Positions 47,653 to 57,917 of a DNA stretch of 64,000 nt are shown here, in pieces. Source of the DNA: Paramecium octaurelia (Eukaryota > Ciliophora > Oligohymenophorea > Peniculida > Parameciidae); contig CAJJDP010000076.1 of NCBI GenBank assembly GCA_905182995.1, positions 256,356 to 320,355 of the forward strand. Direction: 5' to 3'. Under the pieces are notes generated by a model. It saw only the letters and a program-made list of their open reading frames with translations, was not told where the DNA came from and searched no databases. The number at the start of each line of letters is the position of its first letter. Positions within the stretch are counted from its first letter, which is position 1. Both the position numbers and the translations under genes were made by a program.

Positions 47653-49117
47653 ATGGATAATTTCTTTACAAAATAAATACAAAAACCAATAAATAACCAA
47701 GGTTTGGAAGCCCTTTGAGAAGCACTAAATATTTAAGCTGAATTCAATGAAGAGGAACGTGAAATATTTAACTAATTATATTATTAAATATGTTAAAAAT
47801 ATTCAGAAACCTTTCACTCATATCAAAGGATGAATTTGATTATTCTCTTTACTAATGTACTTCCAGTGAAAATGGCGATGTTCCAACCTCAAAATACATG
47901 AAAGTACTATAAATTTTTATATAGCCAATTATCGAATGTTTGAAAGGTTAAGATCAAAAGATTTTACCTTTAGATGCATTTAATAAATTCTACGATATCT
48001 TATGTTAAATACAATACAACAAATGGATCAGTGCCTTAAAAATTGGCTATGTCTTGCATTACTGTTTAGAAGTATATTCAATATTTTATGTATATTATCA
48101 CAGAAATAATGCAACATCTTTGTTGATGCTGTGTGCAATAATCATCTCTATGACAAAATCAAAAATAAGTAATAAAAGAAGCCGGAAGATCCGATTGCTT
48201 AATTGCATATTAATATCGTCCAAAACCTCTTTTCGTACCTTTAAATTAGATATGAGAATTATCTGTTTTTCCTAAATGCCCTCTCCGATTTTGAAGAAAA
48301 AGAAGAATTTCAGAAAACCTTCATCATCCACAAAATCGTATCTACCATACAAGTCCTCGTCAAAATCTACAAAGATTTAGACATTTCTTTAACAAAATTT
48401 CATAATATAGAAGTTACCAAACACATCTGTGTGCAACTGTTGAATGATCTATATTTTTTCTATCCCAAGGTCCAGACTTACCTACAATCTCATATTAATC
48501 AAATGCTATAGATGGAAAGTGAACAATCAATTAAATTATATTAAGTCTATACTGAAACTCTTAGATTAGGAAGAAGTGTAACATAAATGGTGAAGTTGTG
48601 TAATGAAGTTGTGTCAATCCAATCCTTTCCTCAACTTGTGCTATTTACGGTCGAATAAAATATTAATAGACAAATTGAGTTACATTTTAAAGAATAGAAA
48701 AGGCAACCTAGTCCAATCAAATTTGATATTATTAAATTTGATGATGACAATCTCTTTGAATAATACAAGGATGAATAAATCACCACTCCCAAGGTTCTTC
48801 AACAATTTCAAAAAATGGTTACTTAACTAAATGAAAATTAACATGAACCTCAACCAGATTAAATTGAATTTCGAAACTCGTATAAACACAAGACAGAACG
48901 ATAATAATAGCAATTCAAAGCTAGGAAATGCGAATCCAATGAATAATCTATGGTACAATCTATTATCTCAACATCAGATAATTGTTCTAGTGTAAGGAAT
49001 ATCTAATTTAGCCATCAAAATAGCTTTAAAAATGAATTTTTTAATCACTCTGAAAGTCCATTAAATTTTATTGATTTTTCTCATTAGCAATACCATTAAT
49101 CAAAAAAGAAGCAATGA
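47653..49117 (+). CDS. ANTH-domain protein (AP180/CALM-like endocytic adaptor)
   Basis: The core reads as an ANTH solenoid: DEFDYSLYQCTSSENGDVPT, KYMKPIIECLKGQDQ, YNKWISALKIGYVLHYCLE (equivalent to the CALM 'WVVVFKSLITTHHLM' helix), LFSYLQIRYENYLFFLNALS, and QVYTETLRLGRSVTQMVKLC (equivalent to 'KKFLTRMTRISEFLK'). ANTH proteins bind PI(4,5)P2 and clathrin or SNAREs. The C-terminal tail is Gln/Asn/Ser-rich and disordered, with KNEFFNHSE; no clear clathrin box. The start is uncertain: ATG 47653 (MDNFFTKQIQKPINN) meets a TGA that only an 18-nt intron ending GAG would remove, and the in-frame ATG of the core is near 47789. Introns at about 47909-47929 (TAG) and 48081 (CAG). Stop TGA 49115-49117. 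Confidence 0.7.
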
Positions 49118-49444
49118 TCATTATATATCTTCGGAAATTTTTATAAATTTATTAATAATATAACATTAATTCTTTAATTCATATTTTAATTTAAAATAAA
49201 GCAAGCTTACAAATTCTTATGAATTATAAGTGAAAATTCAGTGTAAATAGTTGATTTATTGGAATATCTTAAATATTATCACATATTAAATTCTACATCT
49301 ATATATAATGAAGAATGATAACAAACAAGTTGAATCATTAAAAGAGGTGCACGATCACTCTTTTTTCCAGGTATTCAATATAATTATTAAGTGTTCATAC
49401 AATTATTTAATTATATTATTTAATTTATATTACCGTTAACATAA
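49118..49444. other. intergenic, AT-rich
   Basis: Between two genes on the plus strand. A short ORF beginning at 49309 (MKNDNKQVESLKEVHDH) turns into Ile/Tyr/Leu-rich AT sequence and could be a first exon of the next gene, but no intron join worked cleanly. Otherwise nothing seen. Confidence 0.35.
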
Positions 49445-50150
49445 ATGAACTAATTTGCCAATTACTTAGAATATTACACTCAAAGAGACCTCCCATTTAG
49501 CTAGAGATCTCCGAAAGCCAAAGAAATAAAAAAGGAATGGACTTTCAGTCCTTAATTTAGTCCTCATCGATCTAGATACAACATGAATGAAATTTAATAG
49601 GAGAATGAACCTTATAATTAAAGGTTAGCTTAGAATAGCAAGGTAAAATGGAGGAATAAGATTGAAGATAAGGAAAATTTAATTAATCGATAGAATGTAG
49701 TGTTAAACTAGTAGATGAAAAAGTGTTAAAAATTAATGAGTCCTCGAAAAGAAAAGAAGAATTCAATAGATAGTTCGTATTTATTGCCGATAGATCATAT
49801 CTTAACTATTAGTATACAGTCATCAACCGATGAAAATATTGTGTAGATAGATTCTGTGAAAAAATAGTGTGATAATTCATTGAACAAAATATAGGTTCAG
49901 GAATTCGAAAATGATTCTTATTTCAATGATAGTGTGCTTAAATCATTTAAAAAGATTAAAATTTAAGATGACAATCCAAGAGTAAGTTATATAATTATGA
50001 ATTTCTAAGGACTACACTAAACAAATAAAATTAGAGGATGATTTCGAATAAATTAATAGTTTTAGATAGCATATACAAACTCCAAGATAATAATAGATGA
50101 AGAACATAAGTTTTGTAATATATAAGAAATAAGTGGAGGGAAGATTTTGA
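49445..50150 (+). CDS. hypothetical hydrophilic protein
   Basis: ATG 49445 starts MNQFANYLEYYTQRDLPFSQ; one 28-nt intron at 49982-50009 (ends AAG) joins to the last exon (DYTKQIKLEDDFEQINSF) and TGA 50148-50150. About 225 residues, rich in Gln, Asn, Ser and Lys and probably disordered, with repeated Ser-Pro sites (RSPKAKEIKK, FSPQFSPHRS, MSPRKEKK) that could be targets of proline-directed kinases. No family. Its 3' end is 31 bases from the converging CID-domain gene. Confidence 0.55.
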
Positions 50151-50181
50151 TTGTATTGTAGTTAAATTATGAAATTTTGAT

Positions 50182-51049
50182 TCATTATTCGTGGTAGTAC
50201 TCATTTTGTATTCTCTTTTCCCTTCTTCTTTTCAATTCTAGGACCCTCATTGCAAGATATTTTAAGTCAATAATGCTTTTGGAATGGATTTTATCTAATT
50301 CCTTCAATTTATCTAGAATGTCTTTGATAACAAGTTGTCTATACTTCTGTAGATTTTCAACTGATTGGGAATATTGATCTAATAAGGAATTGTACAAGTT
50401 AATTTTGTCTTATGCCCCGTAATTGATAAGTTCATCGAGGCTCATTTCAAATTTATTGACTTTTTATTAGCGAATTTATAATTCCTTAAAAATAAGTAGT
50501 GCTAAGATTACTTACTCTATAGTTTTTGGCGAACTCAATAAGGAACAAAGGTGGAGCAAATTGATTCTTCATTTTTTCTTTGCTCATTTTGGTTGGTTCT
50601 ATGATTTCTAGCATATTCTAAACTTCTGATTTATTGAAGAGTTGTTTTTCTTCCCATTGTCTAATGAGGTCCTTGATTTGTTGTTTTAGATCTTGGGTCC
50701 AATTGTAATCTTTAAGTATAACAAAAGCCTTGACTATTTACTTTTTGAATGCTTCACTCATTAAGTAGTCTAAATTGTGAGTTGTAAATTTACATGTTCC
50801 TTCAAATTTGATCATAGACTCAATTACTCTTTGTGCCATGTAGAGTAGTGAGACGATGACTTTGTCTCCGTCGACATTTCCTTTGGCAAAATGGAAATGG
50901 TTGCTCCATTCTTCGCAAAGAGATTGCTGAGATTTTTGATCGTGGCTGTGCCTGACATAGAAGCGAGCAGCTTCGTCGATGTGAGATTGAGATAAATGAA
51001 TATTATTCAGAAGTTGACTGAGAAAGACTATGTTGATTTCATTGATCAT
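50182..51049 (-). CDS. CID (RPR)-domain protein, RPRD/Rtt103-like
   Basis: The first 130 residues fit a CTD-interaction domain of eight helices: VFLSQLLNNIHLSQSHIDEA, ARFYVRHSHDQKSQQSLCEE, KVIVSLLYMAQRVIESMIKF, EAFKKQIVKAFVILKDYNW and IKDLIRQWEEKQLFNKSEV. The C-terminal half is coiled coil (SQSVENLQKYRQLVIKDILD, LELKRRREKRIQNEYYHEQ), as in RPRD1 and Rtt103. These proteins bind the phosphorylated Pol II CTD and affect termination. An intron at 50485-50515 (31 nt, ends AAG) joins both halves. Start 51049, stop complement of 50182-50184. The ciliate CTD is degenerate, so the ligand is uncertain. Confidence 0.65.
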
Positions 51050-51188
51050 TTTGAAGTGGGATTAATTAATATTAAGAATATTAAGAAAATTGGTGAAGGA
51101 TGAGGGGGTGGGTCAGATTAGACAATATATTTTATTGATATAAATTAAATAACAGATAAATTTTATTAACAAATTTGCTTGTTTTTCA

Positions 51189-52498
51189 ATGAATGATTAG
51201 ACACCCATTAAGGAAGTCGATCTTAACAAATAGTCATGGACCAGTCCAAAAGATAAGAGTGATCGCGTATACATTTGTTTTCTATGTAGTTTATTCCTCG
51301 TAATGTGTAATCGAATCTCTATCAACTCTTCATGAGTGAAGAAAATAGTTAAGGCACTCTTTACAACAATTTGCTTCAGTCCTCCATTCTAGGCAAACAA
51401 CCTGCAGTAAATTAGAAACTTTTCAATTATAAAACCGAAAATAAATAAAACGAAATGAATAAAATTATTAATAATGGATTACAGTTTTCAGCCACTCCAA
51501 CCAAGGTTGAACCTGAAAAACCACCAAGGAAAATCAATAAACGCCCTTATAAGATCTTGGAGGCTGAAAATCTATAAGATGATTTCTATCTCAACCTTTT
51601 AGATTGGTCCCCTTTTAATGCCTTGGCAGTGGGACTTGAAAATTCAGTGTTGATTTGGTCAGGTCACACGTCTAAAGTCTCTCGCTTATGCACTCTTGAA
51701 GATCCAGACATGGTTTGTAGTGTGGCTTGGTCATAACGTAATCAACATCTTTCAGTAGGAAATAGCATGGGAGAAGTTGAAGTCTGGGATGTTGCTAAAT
51801 AGAAAGTCATTAGAAAGTGGAATGGACATCAAGGAAGAATAGGATCTTTGGCTTGGAACAATTATTTATTGGCCACAGGAAGCAGAGATCGTAATATCTT
51901 GGTTAGAGATGTCAGAAGTCCAAATGAGTCAATTTAAAAATATGTAGGCCATAAATAAGAAATTTGTGGTTTGAAATGGTCATTTGATGAATAACTATTG
52001 GCATCTGGTGGCAACGACAATAAATTATTTATTTGGTCATTAAAGAATCAAGGGGAACTCACTCATTTCTCCTAACATTAGGCTGCAGTAAAAGCCATTG
52101 GATGGTCACCCCATTAACACAACATTGTGGCTTCAGGAGGTGGCACTGCTGATAGATGCATTAGATTCTTTAATACCTAAACTTTAGAACAAGCAGATTG
52201 TATAGACACTGGATCTTAAGTCTGTAACTTGATGTTCTCCAAAAATTCGAATGAATTAGTTTCAACCCATGGATATTCTTTAAATTAAATAATTGTTTGG
52301 AATTATAATAATATGTCTAAAGTAGCTACTTTGACAGGTCATACTTAAAGAGTTCTCTATTTGAGCGGGTCCCCATGTGGTTAGAACATAGTAACAGGAG
52401 CTGGTGACGAAACTCTTAGATTTTGGAATGTATTTCCTCAATCTGCTTCTAAAAACGATCATGGTATAACTAGAGCAGAGACGATCGATTTACGCTGA
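51189..52498 (+). CDS. CDH1: Cdh1/Fizzy-related activator of the anaphase-promoting complex
   Basis: A WD40 co-activator that brings substrates to APC/C. The N-terminus has a C-box, DRFIPR, split by a 23-nt intron at 51267-51289. The link to the propeller is [20 protein letters not shown] followed by [13 protein letters not shown], nearly the Cdh1 consensus. Seven WD repeats follow, with [66 protein letters not shown] and THGYSLNQIIVWNY, ending [20 protein letters not shown]. The last residues are ETIDLR, so the usual Ile-Arg tail is Leu-Arg. Start [13 protein letters not shown] at 51189, TGA 52496-52498. Cdh1 fits better than Cdc20 in the QDDFYLN and VAWSQRN regions. Confidence 0.92.
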
Positions 52499-52551
52499 AA
52501 ATAATAATCCTATATTACTTTTTTATTAAGTTATTAAATCTTTATATTATA

Positions 52552-55500
52552 ATGTCCGTCAAAGTGGCAGTCAGAGTAAGGCCATATAATGCTCGTGAAC
52601 TTGAGTTGAATTGCTAATTATGTGTGGCGATGAACGGCCCAACTACCATATTGTTAGGTAAGTAATTTAGTTAAAACTTAAGATATCGAGGATCCCAAGA
52701 AAAATAGGGATTTTGCTTTTGATTATTCTTTCTGGTCTCATGATTCCTTTGAGAATGATGAAAATGGGTACAGCAGAGCTATTCCAGGAACTAAGTATGC
52801 AGACTAACAAATGGTGTTTGACACAGTTGGTTAAGAAATTTTAAATAATGCTTGGTAAGGTTATCATTGTTGTCTATTCGCATATGGTTAAACAGGAGTA
52901 AGAATCATTTTAATAATTAAGGCTGGTAAATCCTATTCGATGGTTGGTTATGGAGCAAATAAAGGTATCGTGCCTATTTCATGCGAGGAGATCTTTAAGC
53001 GTATTAAAAAAAATCCTGATTCTCATTTAAGTATTCTGATTTGATTACCTAATCAATAGCTTATGAAGTACAAGTCAGTATGCTTGAAATTTACAATGAA
53101 AAGGTGTAGGATCTGCTTGTACCTGTTCCTAAAAGACCAACTGGAGGTCTAAAAGTCAGAGAACACAAAGTTTATGGAGTGTATGTCGAAGGACTCACAA
53201 AATACCCTGTAGATTCTTATGAAGCCATTGAAGCCAAAATGGATGAAGGAAGCAAGCATAGAACTGTTGCTGCAACTTAAATGAATGCCTCGTATATTAT
53301 TCCATATTATCCAATAGATCTTCAAGAGCCCATACTATCATATAGATTGAGTTTAAGGAGATAAAGAATGTAGATGGTAGAAAATCAGAGAAGTTGTCAG
53401 TTATCAATCTGGTGGATCTTGCAGGTTCTGAGAAAGTAGGAAAGACTGGAGCCTAGGGTGATCGTTTGAAAGAAGGTACATTGTTATTATGATGATTTTA
53501 TTAGCTGGTAATATTAACAAATCTTTATCTGTGTTGGGATAAGTTATTGCAGCATTAGCAGACAAGGCTATGGGCAAAGGAAAAAATGCAGTAGTTCCAT
53601 ATAGAGATTCACAATTAACAAGAATTTTGCAGAATGCTTTGGGAGGTAATTCTAAGACTCTGATGATTTGTGCTGTGAGTCCTGCTACTGACAATTATGA
53701 AGAAACCTTGAGTACTTTGAGATACGCAGATCAAGCCAAAAAGATTAAAAATTGTGCAGTTGTTAATGAAAGCGATGTCGATAAGAAGTTAAGAGAATAA
53801 CAAGAAGAAATACATTCACTAAAATAATAGTTGATGATGTTACAGCAATAATTAAAAGGAGGTGTAATTAATCCAGAGATGTTGAAACAATTATCTCAAA
53901 TCCAAGATGATATTGAAACCAACGAGACTATTATGTAAGAGAATTAGGAATCATTCGAGTCCAAATTGTAGAAGCAAAAATAGAAGGATGAAGAAGAAGA
54001 TGATGAGGACATACAGAATGAAGGAATTAAGGAGCATCCTCATTTAGTAAATTTGAATGAAGATCCCTTACTCAATAGAAAGATATTGAAATCATTAAAT
54101 TAAGAGGAAACTCACGTTGGAAGACCTAATGGAAATCCAACTCCTTAGATTGTTGTAAATGCTATGTGTGTTCAACCCAATCATGCTGTAATCAGGAATA
54201 AAGATGGAGTTATTGAAATCAGTCCATTCACCAAAGAATGTGGGGATTTCATTTTTGTTAATGGTTCTCCAATCACAGGTCCCACTTTGCTTAATCACAA
54301 TGATAGAATTATTTTTGGAACCACTACAACATTTTTGGTTCAAATTCCAGGAGCTGAATAAGTTGAATAGGGACCTGAGATTGATTGGGAATTAGCATAG
54401 TAGGAAATGTAAAAGAAGGAGGAAGAAAAGAGATAGGAACAATAGAAATTAGCAGAAAAGCAAGTACATGAGGAGATGCAAAGAAAGAAATAGGAATTAG
54501 AAGAACAAAGAAAGGAAGAATAAAGATTGTATGAAGAACAAATGAAGAAATAATAGGAAGATTTTGATAGAAAAATGAAGGCTTTGGAAGAGCAAAACAA
54601 AGATATGTTGAATAGAGCTTTAATGGCTGAAGAAGAAAGGAAATTAATAGAAGAGAGAAAGAAATTAGAAGAAGAAACATTACAAAAATAATTATAAAGA
54701 GAAAAGGCTAGGAAGTAATATGAAGATGAGGAAACTATGAAAAAATACAGAATTAAGGAAAAGAATTTTATTGAAAATAAATTACAAAAGTATTTGCCTA
54801 AAGTATTGGAAGTCAATTTGATTGCCAAGGAACTTAAACGCAATGTTACATTAGAAGCAAGATTGAAATATGTGTATGCAGATGACTAAGAATATTCTTA
54901 ATTTACAGAAGAAAATGCACAAAAAGGATAAATATAAATATAGGTTAACAACAAAGAGGAAGGATAAATATATTATTGGGATTTACATAAGTTTTCAAAT
55001 AGATACTATATAATAAAGGATTTATTGGAAAGATACTTCGAATCAAATTAATTACTATCATTGCCAAAGGATTAAGATCCATTTTGGGATCCACCTGAAG
55101 CAAGAGTGATTGGCTCTGGTTTCCTTAAATTATAAGCCTTGGCTTATTTAATGGACAATCCCTGCGATTTAACATTAGTAGGAGAACACTTCTAATGTGG
55201 AACTCTGAAGGTTAATCTAATACCTACAGATGAAACAGGATAGAGAAATTTATCAGAAGATATTGAAGATGGAATAGAACCTCCAGTGGAAGATCCCTCA
55301 GAATTGGTTGGTAGAAGATTTGATTTTAGAGTTTCAATTGAGAGTGCACGATTACCAGAAAATTTATGCAAAGATACTTACGTAGAATATTCGATATAAG
55401 TCGAAGAGAAAAAGAAGGAATTGTATAAAACAAAAACAGTATAAATTATTTCTTATTAATTCAAGTTAGCAGGAGCTCATCCAAATCCAATTTATAATTA

Positions 55501-56148
55501 TGATTAGTAACACACTTTCGATTAACTCACAGAGACTTAGTTGAACTATTTGATTAATGGAACTGTAATAACATTTTTATATATTTTAGATATGCTTTAA
55601 AGTATATGGATATGATGAAAACAAGAGTAAAGATATGAAAAAAAGAGAAATACCGGTTGAAAATCTAATTCCTCAATAATAGACTTAATAATCTAATTAA
55701 TAATAAATTTAATAATAATAATTAGATTAACCTACTTAATAAGTTGATTAAGTCAAAAAACAAGAAGAGCACATTGACATTTTGACCAAAACTATTAATT
55801 AATCGAAAAATCTTTAACAATAGCAATAATTATCATAACAACCAAATAAATTACCATCTCAAAGCACCCAGGTTAAACAACCTATCGAAAGTAAATTAAT
55901 TCATTTCAATTCATTTAGAATTCGCTCCCAACTAGCCTACGACATAACCTATTAGCAAATAATCCTTTAAAGAATTTGAAGATCATACTTCAGAACAATA
56001 ACAAATGAAAGCTAAATTGCAATAATAATAAATGAATGCTCAAAAACCCAGAAGCTCATCCTAAGACAGAACACCAGCCATGATGTCAAAAGGAAAGACC
56101 GATCCAAAGAAAGGTACTAAAAAAGACGATGGATGCAATATATTCTGA
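52552..56148 (+). CDS. kinesin-3 family motor with FHA domain and C-terminal CaaX-like end
   Basis: The motor domain begins at [17 protein letters not shown], with P-loop GQTGAGKSYSM, switch I SSSRAHT, switch [20 protein letters not shown] and [18 protein letters not shown], then neck [17 protein letters not shown]. An FHA domain follows after a coiled coil ([40 protein letters not shown]), the order typical of KIF1/Unc-104. Next are a long Glu/Gln coiled coil, a C2-like region ([20 protein letters not shown]) and a Gln-rich tail. The last residues are DDGCNIF, TGA 56146-56148. No PH domain is visible. Introns at 52658-52682 and 52898-52921 (inside the P-loop) both end AAG. It should carry cargo toward microtubule plus ends, perhaps with a prenylated tail. 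Confidence 0.9.
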
Positions 56149-56170
56149 TAAATACATAAATTCAATATTA

Positions 56171-57396
56171 TCAGTCAGCTGGTCCTACATAATTATCATT
56201 ATCAAATATTCCGTCTGCTTACACTCCATCAGGAGACACATATAATCCTTTTCCGTTCATTCTATCCTTGTCCCAATTACCTAATACTTTCATGATTTTA
56301 AATACCTTCATAATAGGAATTATCATTCCATTGGTATCTTCCATATCCTTACCTTAATCCATCAGCAAAATGACCATCATAAATATCATGATTTGCAAAT
56401 TTATATAATCCTTTTCCATTCTTTCTTCCTTGTTTCCAATCTCCCTCATAAATATCACCTGAAACCATCTTTAAGACTCCATATCCATGTTTTTAATCAC
56501 TCACAAATTCTCCATCGTATTAATCCCCATTGTTGTATTTGTAAGAACCCTTTCCTTACCTTTCTCCTTCTTACCAAAATCCCTAATAGATGTCTCCATT
56601 TGCATATTTCATCCTTCCATTTCCACTTCTCTAATCTCTAAACCATTCTCCTTAATACTCAGATCCATCCACGGCATGCTTATATATTCCTTATTTTGTT
56701 TTCTATCCATTTTCGAAGATGCCTTCATACTTATCTCCATTTGAATAACTAAACACTCCTTATTAATGAAATTGATCATTGAGCCAAAATCCTTCATATC
56801 TTGATCCGGATGCGAAGATATAAGTTCCCTGTCCATTTTTCATGTTATTGTTCCATTCCCCTTGATAATGGTCTCCATTTGCTAAAACTAAAGTTCCTTG
56901 TCCTGATTTGACTCCTCTTACCCAATTGCCCTCATATATATCTCCATTTGGATATCTGAATTTACCGAATCCATCCTTCTAATCATTAACCCATCTGCCA
57001 TCATACTCTGCCCCATTTATATACCAATATATTCCTTGTCCATCCTTCTTACCCTTATTGAACTATCCCTAATATCTCTCACCACTTCGATAAATGTATG
57101 TGCCTTGACCATTGAATGAATCATTCCATTGTCCAAAATAAACATCCCTATAAATATAGTAATAAGTAATACCCACTAGCAAAATAGTAAATTCCGTATC
57201 CCTTTCTCAATTCACCCTCAACTTCTCCCTCATATCTTCCGCCATCAGCAAAATTTTAAACTTTGACTTCATTTCTTTTCCTACCAGTTATTGGATCTAT
57301 CAACTAAGCTTTAAACTATTCAATTAATCCATTATTTTCTGTGATGAATTGCTATCTCATCAAATCATCATGATTATTATAGGATTGAGGGTACAT
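56171..57396 (-). CDS. MORN-repeat protein
   Basis: After a short N-terminal region (MYPQSYNNHDDLMRQQFI), about a dozen MORN repeats fill the protein, e.g. GRYEGEVEGELRKGYGIYY, GQWNDSFNGQGTYIY, GRWVNDQKDGFGKFRYPNG, GEWNNNMKNGQGTYIF and GDWKQGRKNGKGLYKF. It ends FDNDNYVGPAD at the stop complement of 56171-56173. Two introns (about 25 nt each, TAG) split MORN units in phase. It differs from the MORN protein at 4351 in having almost no non-repeat tail. Cortical, ciliary or membrane-associated structural roles are likely. Its 3' end lies 22 bases from the kinesin stop. Confidence 0.88.
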
Positions 57397-57917
57397 TTGA
57401 ATTTGTTTATAAAATTAATTCAAAATTTTTCATACATTCAATTATTATGATTTTCTATTAAAACCCTAGTTTTTAATTCTAGCAAAACTAGTCTTGACAA
57501 AAGGTTATTAAATAATACACTTTTTAATTTTGTTAAGTTTTATACAATTCTGGTAGATAAATTATATATCAAATTAATCAAAATCTGGATGTATGACTAT
57601 ATTTTTTTATTTTTATAGGAAAGACTTGGGAAATAATTTTCATTTATCAAAGAACTCATTAAAATATCATTTCAAACTACAATAATTTATGTAATAGAAA
57701 TTTAATTTATAAAGTATTTTTGAATATGATAATTTTTCCTAAATTCAATCTAGATATTATTGTTTATGTTGCTTTTCAATAAAAATGAATACATGAAATT
57801 GAATTAATTCTTGTTCATCCATTACGTTATAATATTTTACACTTTTGAATATAAACTTATTTCTTAAGTTGTATTTTATATAAAAAAAGAATTTTAAAAT
57901 GAAATAATAATTAAAAA
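57397..57917. other. intergenic, AT-rich
   Basis: Upstream of the MORN gene and downstream of the anoctamin gene, both on the minus strand. A short minus-strand ORF ending FHVFIFIEKQHKQ overlaps the anoctamin tail in another frame and is not called. No repeat or RNA gene seen. Confidence 0.4.

Noticed and set aside
54340-54843. Minus-strand ORFs of 118 and 167 codons (Ser/Phe/Leu-rich)
   Set aside because: Antisense shadows of the Glu/Lys/Gln coiled coil of the kinesin.
56393-56836. Several plus- and minus-strand ORFs rich in His/Phe or Met/Lys
   Set aside because: Shadows of the MORN repeats in other frames.
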